A DNA stretch of 7,570 nt from Bacteroidales bacterium (lineage in GTDB: Bacteria; Bacteroidota; Bacteroidia; Bacteroidales; UBA932): assembly GCA_017548805.1 (NCBI GenBank), contig JAFYZE010000147.1, forward strand, positions 1-7,570, in the 5' to 3' direction. A program made the position numbers and the translations under genes. The notes beneath the pieces were generated by a model that ran no database searches, was not told the DNA's origin, and saw nothing but the letters and a program-made list of their open reading frames with translations. Shown one piece after another: positions 1-5,242 of this stretch. Position 1 is the first letter of the stretch. Each line of letters begins with the position of its first letter.

Positions 1-960
1 CATGTGGCGGCACAGGGTGGAGTCAGAGCGCTCCAGCGCGCTGTCCTTGATGTACTGGGCCGTCTCGAGGATATTGGCCGCATTGGGCTCCCCGTCACCG
101 AAAAGTGTATCGAAAAGCTCCAGGGACGAGTCTGTGCCGTATTCGTAAGGCTGCTCGAACAGCGTCGCGAGCAACTGGGCCAAGGCATCGGTATCGAGGG
201 AACGCCCGACGATGGTCCCGGCACGGTTGATGAGCAGCATCTGCGGAGTCTGCAGCACCCCGTATAGCAACTGGAAATCGGACTCGAGCTCCGGGTCCCA
301 TGCATGGTGGAAACTTACAGAAGGCGAAGGGGCCTCCCACCTGAATGAGATGTAGTCTTCCCACTGCTCCTTGAACACTCCCGTATAAACGGCGAAGAAC
401 TCAACAGGGACATCGAGACTTGAGAGGAAGGCATTCAGTCTCATGGTCTCAAGCTTGCACTTCGAACAGGATGTATCGTAGAAAAACAGGATGTTGACAG
501 CACCCTCGACCGGAGTCGTGACGGAATCACCGTCACGCGAGCAGAGCGTCAGGACGGGCGCCTGCATCCCCAACAGCGAACTGCGGTGGAACTGGGCGTA
601 TATCCGGGCATTCATCAGGTCGATGTCGCTGTACATCGACACCTTGCCGGGAACGAACCAGTCGTCCACCATGTGGACGGCCACGGCTTCGTCTCCCATG
701 ACTTTCGACCCGAGGAAATGATCGTAGATACGGACCGCGACATACTGTCGCACAAGCGTGTCCGCGCAGCTCTCAAGCATGAAGTCGCACTCCCCTATCT
801 TGACCTGTATGGGCTCGCGCTCCAGCGCGGCGAAATACTCGTCAAGCCTGGAGTCGAGCGCCGCTACCACGGCCGAGTCCAGAGGCACGGCATCCTGCGC
901 ACGAAGCCCGAAGGGTAGCAGGACGGCGACCAGCAACGATATGAGAGCCAGGCGTTTCAT
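1..960 (-). CDS. Exported thioredoxin-fold (TlpA/DUF5106-like) protein, C-terminus cut by window edge
   Basis: The reading frame is open for 320 codons from the ATG at 960 to the window edge, with no stop, so the C-terminus is missing. Residues 1-21 form a Sec signal peptide: MKR, a hydrophobic stretch of Leu, Val and Ile, then LRA before QD, with no lipobox Cys. The mature protein should therefore be periplasmic. Residues 24-135 are a helical N-terminal region of the kind that precedes redoxin domains in Bacteroidota DUF5106-type proteins. The thioredoxin fold covers about 133-270: strand NILFFYD, redox motif CSKC (Cys165, Cys168), and the cis-proline turn QTP (Pro239) followed by MLLINRAG. 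At least 50 further residues follow, which is more than a plain thioredoxin needs. It starts 3 bases after the coaD stop, so it is probably the last known gene of the lon-ung-coaD transcript. A disulfide reductase or thiol-maintenance role is inferred from the CXXC and the fold. The substrate is unknown. Confidence 0.85.
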   Translation of the reverse strand, partial: MKRLALISLLVAVLLPFGLRAQDAVPLDSAVVAALDSRLDEYFAALEREPIQVKIGECDFMLESCADTLVRQYVAVRIYDHFLGSKVMGDEAVAVHMVDDWFVPGKVSMYSDIDLMNARIYAQFHRSSLLGMQAPVLTLCSRDGDSVTTPVEGAVNILFFYDTSCSKCKLETMRLNAFLSSLDVPVEFFAVYTGVFKEQWEDYISFRWEAPSPSVSFHHAWDPELESDFQLLYGVLQTPQMLLINRAGTIVGRSLDTDALAQLLATLFEQPYEYGTDSSLELFDTLFGDGEPNAANILETAQYIKDSALERSDSTLCRHM

Positions 961-963
961 CGG

Positions 964-1434
964 CTATTTGACTTCCGGAAGCACCACTCCGTCCGAAAGG
1001 AAAAGGCTCGTATCGCCCTTGTGTTTGAGGATATCGCGCACGGCGGAAGAAGAGATGTGGGCGAACTCCTGGGCGGTCGGAATGATGACGGTCTCGATCT
1101 CAGGAGCGATGCGGCGGTTGGCATCGGCGATGGCGCGCTCGTTCTCGAAGTCGAGCATGTTGCGCACGCCGCGCACGATGTGCTTGATCCCGAGCTGGCG
1201 GCAGGCGTCGACGGTCAGGCTGTCATACTTGATGACCTTGACCCCGTCGATGCCGGCAACCGCCTGCCGTATGATGTCCATGCGCTGGTCCATGTCGAAG
1301 AATCCGCGCTTGTCCTGATTGATACCGACTGCGATGACCACCTCGTCAAACATGGTCAGGGCACGTTTCAGGATATTGAGATGACCTGCGGTGAAGGGAT
1401 CGAAGGATCCCGGGAAGAATGCAGTCTTTTTCAT
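964..1434 (-). CDS. coaD: Phosphopantetheine adenylyltransferase (CoaD)
   Basis: CoaD transfers the AMP part of ATP to 4'-phosphopantetheine, giving dephospho-CoA in the fourth step of coenzyme A synthesis. It is cytoplasmic and usually hexameric. The 156 residues match the family length (E. coli 159). The N-terminal nucleotidyltransferase signature PGSFDPFTAGH (8-18) carries the TxGH-type motif with His18. Ser10 stands where E. coli has Thr10. VRGVRNMLDFENE (87-99) contains Arg88 and Arg91 at the same positions as in E. coli, and HISSSAVRD (126-134) is the C-terminal ATP-binding ISS motif. All key residues are present, so the enzyme should be active. The ATG overlaps the ung stop as ATGA, which implies translational coupling, and no separate promoter is visible. 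The stop (TAG) is 3 bases before the next gene. Confidence 0.97.
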   Translation of the reverse strand: MKKTAFFPGSFDPFTAGHLNILKRALTMFDEVVIAVGINQDKRGFFDMDQRMDIIRQAVAGIDGVKVIKYDSLTVDACRQLGIKHIVRGVRNMLDFENERAIADANRRIAPEIETVIIPTAQEFAHISSSAVRDILKHKGDTSLFLSDGVVLPEVK

Positions 1435-2099
1435 AATTGCCAGTCAATTGGAGTTTTGCCCTCTTGAGCAAGTATTTCATTGGTGCGGGAGAAATGGCGG
1501 CATCCGAAGAACGCGCCGCGCGCGAGCGGAGACGGATGCGGGGCCTCCAGCACGTAATGCCGGGAAGTGTCGATCAGCTCGCGCTTGGCGCGCGCGAAAT
1601 TGCCCCAGAGCAGGAACACCACCCCGTCGCAGTGCTCGTTGATGCAGCGGATGACCGCATCAGTGAACTCCTGCCAGCCTATGGCGCTGTGCGAAGCGGG
1701 CTGCGAGGCGCGGACCGTGAGCACGGCGTTGAGCAGGAGAACGCCCTGGCGGGCCCAGTCCTCGAGGTTCGGCCTGCCGCTCATGCGTATGCCGAGATCG
1801 TCCTCGATCTCCTTGAAGATGTTCTTGAGCGAAGGAGGGGCCGGGACGCCGTCCGGGACGGAAAAGGACAGGCCCATGGCCTGGCCGTATCCGTGATACG
1901 GGTCCTGTCCCAGGATGACCACCTTGACCTTGTCAAGCGGGGTCAGCTCGAAAGCCCTGAATATCTGCTTTCCGGGAGGGTAGATCACCTGCCCGGCCGA
2001 CTTCTCTGCATGCAGAAAACGGACAAGCTCCGCAAAGTAGGGTTTGTCGAACTCACTCTGCAGGGCTTGTTTCCAGCTTTGTTCTATTTTTACGTCCAT
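1431..2099 (-). CDS. ung: Uracil-DNA glycosylase, family 1 (Ung)
   Basis: Ung removes uracil from DNA by cleaving the N-glycosidic bond, which starts base-excision repair of deaminated cytosine or misincorporated dUMP. The 222 residues compare with 229 in E. coli. The water-activating motif GQDPYH is at 64-69 with the catalytic Asp66. GLSFSVP (76-82) supplies the uracil-stacking Phe. LLLNAVLTVR (121-130) and VFLLWGNFA (161-169) are conserved core segments. The minor-groove loop HPSPL starts at the second catalytic residue, His188, and runs into FFGCRHFS. The loop reads HPSPLARGAFFG, one residue shorter than the E. coli and human HPSPLSxxRGFFG form. The ATG shares one base with the lon stop (TGATG) and the TGA overlaps the coaD start (ATGA), so the gene sits inside the lon transcript. 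Confidence 0.97.
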   Translation of the reverse strand: MDVKIEQSWKQALQSEFDKPYFAELVRFLHAEKSAGQVIYPPGKQIFRAFELTPLDKVKVVILGQDPYHGYGQAMGLSFSVPDGVPAPPSLKNIFKEIEDDLGIRMSGRPNLEDWARQGVLLLNAVLTVRASQPASHSAIGWQEFTDAVIRCINEHCDGVVFLLWGNFARAKRELIDTSRHYVLEAPHPSPLARGAFFGCRHFSRTNEILAQEGKTPIDWQL

Positions 2100-4507
2100 C
2101 AGAAGATATTGTCTATTACGTCCTTGATAGTCTTGACATATACAAATGTAAGGCCTTTTACGTAAATATCCTTGATATCCTCTATATCTTTTCTGTTGTC
2201 TTCCGATATTACGATGGTGGTGACTCCGGCGCGCTTCGCCGCAAGGATCTTCTCCTTGATGCCGCCGACGGGCAGCACGCGGCCACGCAGGGTCATTTCA
2301 CCGGTCATCGCGATGCCGCTCTTCAAGCTCTTGCCGCGCAGGGCGGAGACCATCGAACTGACCATCGTGATGCCCGCCGAAGGTCCGTCCTTGGGTACTG
2401 CACCCTCGGGCACATGGACATGGACGTCCCTGGTCGAGAACTCCTCAGGATTGATCTCGGCAAGGTCGGGATGGGCTTTCAGGTACTGGTAGGCGATGGT
2501 CGCCGACTCCTTCATCACGTCGCCGAGGTTGCCGGTCATCGAGAGGTTGCCCTTGCCGACGCTGACCTGGCTCTCCACGAAGAGGATCTCGCCGCCCATG
2601 GAAGTCCAGGCGAGACCTGTGACCACGCCGGGCATCTCGTTGCCCTTCTGCAGGTCATGGAAGTTTGTCGGCAGGCCGAGGTACTCCTTCAGGTGTTCGG
2701 GCTTGATGACCGTCGGATAATCCTCCCCGAGGGCTATTTTCTTGGCGGTCACGCGGGCGATCTTTGCGATCTGCTTCTCGAGTCCGCGGACGCCGGACTC
2801 GTGCGTATAGCTGTCGATGATGGCAGCGAGTCCGGGCTTGCTGATGCGAAGCTCGTCCTTGGCGATGCCATGCTCCTTGAGCTGTTTGGGCAGCAGGTAG
2901 CGCTTGGCTATCTCGAGCTTTTCCTCGGCGAGATATCCCGTGACGTTTATCATCTCCATGCGGTCAAGCAGCGCCGGCTGGATGGTAGACGTAGTGTTGG
3001 CCGTTGTGATGAACAGGACGTTGGACAGGTCATAGTCGATGTCCAGGTAATTGTCGTGGAAGGTGGAGTTCTGCTCGGGATCGAGCGCCTCCAGCAGGGC
3101 GGACGAAGGGTCACCCTTGAAGTCGCTGGCGAGCTTGTCGATCTCGTCGAGGACGATCACCGGGTTGGAGGTACCGGCCCGGCAGATGCCGTTCAGGATA
3201 CGGCCGGGCAGGGCCCCGACATAGGTCTTGCGGTGGCCGCGGATCTCGGCCTCGTCATGCATGCCGCCGAGCGAGATGCGGACATACTTGCGCCCGAGGG
3301 CGCGCGCCACGGACTTGCCGAGGCTGGTCTTGCCGACGCCCGGAGGGCCGTAGAGGCAGAGTATGGGAGACTTCATGTTTCCCTTCAGCTTCAGCACGGC
3401 GAGGTACTCTATGATACGGTCCTTGACCTTGTCAAGGCCGAAATGATCGTCGTCCAGAACCTTCTGGGCATGCTTGAGGTCGAGGTTGTCCTCGGAGGTC
3501 TCGCCCCAGGGAAGGTCCAGCATGAACTGGATGTAGTTGTACTGTATGCTATAGTCGGGCGAGCTGGGATTGTATTTCTCCAGCTTGGCCATCTCCTTGT
3601 CGAAGATCGCGCGCACGTCCGCGGACCATTTCTTGGTCTCGGCGCGCTGGCGGAACTTCTCGAAGTCGCCGGACTCGTCCATGCCGAGTTCCTCCTGGAT
3701 GGTGCGGAGCTGGTTGTTGAGATAGTACTCGCGCTGCTGCTGGTCGATCTCGCCCTTGACCTTCTGGTTGATCTCCTGCTTGATCTTCAGGAACTCGACC
3801 TGGATGTCCAGTACGGTCAGGAGTTTCATGGCGCGCACGCGAAGGTCGTCGTACTGCAGCAGGTCGGCCTTGTCGGTGAAGTTGTCCACCTCGATGGTCG
3901 TGGCGATGAAGTTGACCAGGAACTGGAAATTGTCGATGGAACGGAGCGCGGACACGGCCTCCTTGGTCACGAAGGACGAGGCGCGGATGATATATCCTGC
4001 CTTCTCCTTAAGCGAATCGGCGATCAGGCGGTTGTCAACGGCGTTCTCGTTGGTCATGAACTCGTCGAGGTAGTGTACGCGCGCCACCACGTAAGGCTCA
4101 TAGGCAAGGATGCCGTCAACGGAAATGCGCTTGAAGGCCTGGAGTATGGCGGTCAGCGTGCCGTCGGGCATTTCAAGGGTCTTGACTATCTTGACGACCG
4201 TGCCGTAAGGGCTGAGGTCCTCGGCCCTGGGATCCTCGACGTTGACGTCGAGCTGGGGCACGGCGCCGATGAAGAGACCATTCTGTTCGGCCTCCTTGAT
4301 GAGCTTTATGGACTTCTCGCGCCCTATCGTCACGGGGTATACCGTTCCCGGGAAGATCACCGCGTTCCTGAGGGTCAGGATGGGGAGCTTCTCGGGGAGG
4401 TCCGCCTCGTCGAACTTCAAGGGGCCGTCGCCCTGCATAACGGGTATGATATTCACTCCGGAACCGCCCGGGAGCATGAATTCACCATTGAATTTGTCGT
4501 TGGTCAT
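2099..4507 (-). CDS. lon: ATP-dependent protease La (Lon)
   Basis: Lon is a cytoplasmic AAA+ serine protease that unfolds and degrades misfolded proteins and short-lived regulators. I place the start at the ATG at 4507 (MTNDKFNG, 802 residues). A TTG 13 codons upstream lies inside the palindrome described separately and has no family support. Domains in order: LON substrate-binding domain from about 38 (LPILTLRNAVIFPG) to 235; coiled-coil/helical region about 235-330; AAA+ module with Walker A GPPGVGKT (387-394), Walker B VIVLDEID (450-457), sensor-1 region ITTANT around Asn504 and Arg516 in LLDRM; and the Lon protease domain with PKDGPSAG (catalytic Ser710) and GGIKEK (catalytic Lys751). Ser-Lys dyad and ATPase motifs are intact. 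Length is close to the usual 780-825. It heads the lon-ung-coaD-thioredoxin cluster. A divergent intergenic region with a perfect palindrome precedes it, a likely place for stress control. Confidence 0.97.
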   Translation of the reverse strand: MTNDKFNGEFMLPGGSGVNIIPVMQGDGPLKFDEADLPEKLPILTLRNAVIFPGTVYPVTIGREKSIKLIKEAEQNGLFIGAVPQLDVNVEDPRAEDLSPYGTVVKIVKTLEMPDGTLTAILQAFKRISVDGILAYEPYVVARVHYLDEFMTNENAVDNRLIADSLKEKAGYIIRASSFVTKEAVSALRSIDNFQFLVNFIATTIEVDNFTDKADLLQYDDLRVRAMKLLTVLDIQVEFLKIKQEINQKVKGEIDQQQREYYLNNQLRTIQEELGMDESGDFEKFRQRAETKKWSADVRAIFDKEMAKLEKYNPSSPDYSIQYNYIQFMLDLPWGETSEDNLDLKHAQKVLDDDHFGLDKVKDRIIEYLAVLKLKGNMKSPILCLYGPPGVGKTSLGKSVARALGRKYVRISLGGMHDEAEIRGHRKTYVGALPGRILNGICRAGTSNPVIVLDEIDKLASDFKGDPSSALLEALDPEQNSTFHDNYLDIDYDLSNVLFITTANTTSTIQPALLDRMEMINVTGYLAEEKLEIAKRYLLPKQLKEHGIAKDELRISKPGLAAIIDSYTHESGVRGLEKQIAKIARVTAKKIALGEDYPTVIKPEHLKEYLGLPTNFHDLQKGNEMPGVVTGLAWTSMGGEILFVESQVSVGKGNLSMTGNLGDVMKESATIAYQYLKAHPDLAEINPEEFSTRDVHVHVPEGAVPKDGPSAGITMVSSMVSALRGKSLKSGIAMTGEMTLRGRVLPVGGIKEKILAAKRAGVTTIVISEDNRKDIEDIKDIYVKGLTFVYVKTIKDVIDNIF

Positions 4508-4538
4508 ATATTTAGTTTTCAAGCATAAAGGGGATAAT

Positions 4539-4555
4539 TCTGCCAATTTGGCAGA
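4539..4555. promoter_or_regulatory. Perfect 17-bp palindrome upstream of lon, candidate operator
   Basis: TCTGCCAA-T-TTGGCAGA is a perfect inverted repeat of two 8-base arms around one central T, lying 31 bases upstream of the lon ATG. The short spacer and the lack of a U-tract argue for a protein-binding site for a symmetric dimer rather than a terminator. Reading towards lon, TATGCTTG (4527 to 4520) matches the Bacteroidota -7 element TAnnTTTG except for one base. A TTG inside the palindrome lies 16 bases before it, shorter than the usual spacing of about 19-21. If that weak promoter is real, the palindrome covers its -33 region, as expected for a repressor site. The regulator is not identified, and heat or stress control is an inference from lon biology. 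Confidence 0.5.
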
Positions 4556-4659
4556 CGGATGTCTTCCAAGTTCGTTTACCTATATATAGTCAATCTCCAT
4601 GCCATTGAAGTGTCTGACAGTGAACTCCCCGGCTTTAGACCTTTATTTTCCTTTATTAT

Positions 4660-4690
4660 TTTGATTATTAAAAAAATAAGTCTATTTTTG
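4660..4690 (+). promoter_or_regulatory. Bacteroidota-type sigma-A promoter for the HU gene
   Basis: TTTG at 4660-4663 (-33 element) and TATTTTTG at 4683-4690 (a full match to -7 consensus TAnnTTTG) are separated by 19 bases, as expected for the Bacteroidota primary sigma factor. Transcription would begin near 4696, giving an A/T-rich leader of about 55 bases before the HU ATG at 4750. The leader ends in ACTCATTTATC and has no Shine-Dalgarno sequence, which is normal for the phylum. The HU gene and the small basic gene behind it probably share this promoter. Confidence 0.7.
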
Positions 4691-4749
4691 CACTCCCGAA
4701 TCGAAAAACTGGGACTTTTAATTTGTTTATTATATAAAACTCATTTATC

Positions 4750-5028
4750 ATGACAAAGGCAGAAATCGTTAACGAAGTTGCAAAAGCAACTGGTATTGAG
4801 AAAATTGCAGTCCAGACCGTAGTGGAGTCTTTCATGGAGTGCGTCAAGGATTCCCTTGCTAAGGGCAACCCTGTTTATCTGCGTGGATTCGGCAGCTTCA
4901 TCATCAAGCACAGGGCTCAGAAGGCCGCCCGCAACATCACCCAGCATACTACCATGACCATCCCCGAGCACGACATCCCTGCATTCAAGCCTGCAAAGGT
5001 TTTCGTTGCCGCCGTCAAGGAGAAATAA
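4750..5028 (+). CDS. hup: HU-family nucleoid DNA-binding protein
   Basis: HU is a small dimeric protein that bends and compacts DNA and helps replication, repair and transcription. The 92 residues fit the family (about 90). Residues 1-40 are the two N-terminal helices (MTKAEIVNEVAKATGI and the following helix). LRGFGSFIIKHR (44-55) is the conserved core signature, and the beta arm and C-terminal helix follow, ending FKPAKVFVAAVKEK. In canonical HU the arm reads GRNPxTG with an intercalating Pro at position 63. Here it is ARNITQHTT with Ile63, a form I recognise from Bacteroidota HU proteins. Codon use suggests high expression, and the upstream promoter is strong. The gene is followed after 16 bases by a tiny basic ribosomal-type gene, probably on the same transcript. 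Confidence 0.95.
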   Translation: MTKAEIVNEVAKATGIEKIAVQTVVESFMECVKDSLAKGNPVYLRGFGSFIIKHRAQKAARNITQHTTMTIPEHDIPAFKPAKVFVAAVKEK

Positions 5029-5044
5029 TTAAAACTATTTGATT

Positions 5045-5134
5045 ATGCCAAACGGAAAGAAACACAAGAGGCATAAGATGGCAACGCACAAGCGCAAGAA
5101 GCGTTTGCGCAAGAACAGGCACAAGAAGAAGTAA
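5045..5134 (+). CDS. 29-residue AURKAIP1/COX24-like basic protein, likely small ribosomal protein (bS22/mS38-related)
   Basis: ATG at 5045 opens a 29-codon frame ending TAA at 5132-5134. The product starts MPNGKKHKRHKMATHKRKKR and ends in HKKK. About two thirds of its residues are Lys, Arg or His, and none is acidic. I recognise this as the tiny Bacteroidota protein usually named AURKAIP1/COX24 domain-containing protein, which normally reads MPNGKKRKRHKMATHKRKKR. The domain is shared with the mitochondrial small-subunit protein mS38, and the actinobacterial bS22 is similar in size and composition. Such proteins thread into rRNA near the decoding side of the small subunit. A ribosomal role here is inferred from this relationship. 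Its place 16 bases after HU and before a terminator suggests a shared HU transcript. Automated gene finders may miss it because of its length. Confidence 0.88.
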   Translation: MPNGKKHKRHKMATHKRKKRLRKNRHKKK

Positions 5135-5144
5135 TCCTTCCTGG

Positions 5145-5168
5145 TCTGCCATTTTAGCAGTCTGCTAA
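5145..5168. repeat. Overlapping inverted repeats after the small basic gene
   Basis: TTAGCAG-T-CTGCTAA at 5154-5168 is a perfect 15-bp palindrome with 7-base arms around one T. Overlapping it, 5145-5161 reads TCTGCCATTTTAGCAGT, which matches the 17-bp lon palindrome (TCTGCCAATTTGGCAGA) at 14 of 17 positions and keeps its imperfect symmetry. The block lies between the small basic gene and the terminator hairpin, about 80-100 bases before rng. It could be a regulator-binding site for rng or part of the 3' processing region. No function is established. Confidence 0.4.
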
Positions 5169-5170
5169 TG

Positions 5171-5204
5171 AAAAGGGTCTGGCCGACTGGTCCGACCCTT
5201 TTGT
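5171..5204 (+). terminator. Hairpin terminator after the HU / small basic gene transcript
   Basis: AAAAGGGTC (5171-5179) pairs perfectly with GACCCTTTT (5194-5202), a 9-bp stem around a 14-base internal segment that can form a few more GG/CC pairs. The T-run is only four bases, so termination may be partial. It lies 36 bases after the small gene's stop and 40 bases before the rng ATG. No good promoter is visible between the hairpin and rng, so rng may depend partly on read-through. Confidence 0.7.
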
Positions 5205-5242
5205 CATACATTGAAAAACGTTCTTTAAAATGCAATTTCCTG

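Larger units (their letters stand above)
4508..4749. other. Divergent lon / HU intergenic control region
   Basis: These 242 bases separate the divergent lon and HU start codons and are much richer in A/T than the flanking genes, especially 4640-4740. I find no coding sequence and no structured RNA here. The lon side holds a 17-bp palindrome at 4539-4555, and the HU side holds a good Bacteroidota promoter at 4660-4690. The middle (about 4560-4640) is not explained beyond a weak TATATATAG run at 4581-4589 and a 9-bp mini-palindrome, TGTCTGACA, at 4611-4619. Confidence 0.7.

Noticed and set aside
2414..4528. A 704-codon open frame on the plus strand opposite lon
   Set aside because: It lies almost fully antisense to an intact lon with all catalytic motifs. 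Its composition (runs of Val, Leu, Asp, Glu, Gly) is what GC-rich third positions of lon produce on the complementary strand, and it has no recognisable domain.
4508..4546. Longer lon starting at a TTG at 4546
   Set aside because: The start would be a rare codon within the palindrome, the added 13 residues have no family support, and an ATG with an A-rich leader exists at 4507.
4611..4619. Mini-palindrome TGTCTGACA in the lon/HU intergenic region
   Set aside because: Nine bases of symmetry are expected by chance in a region this size and no partner element is placed around it.
5168..5242. Upstream in-frame ATG giving a 25-residue longer RNase G
   Set aside because: The extension is translated through the terminator hairpin and matches nothing in the family, and the ATG at 5243 gives the usual N-terminus.
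5205..5242. Promoter directly before rng using TTTG at 5200-5203
   Set aside because: The sequence at the correct distance (TAAAATGC) matches the -7 consensus poorly.
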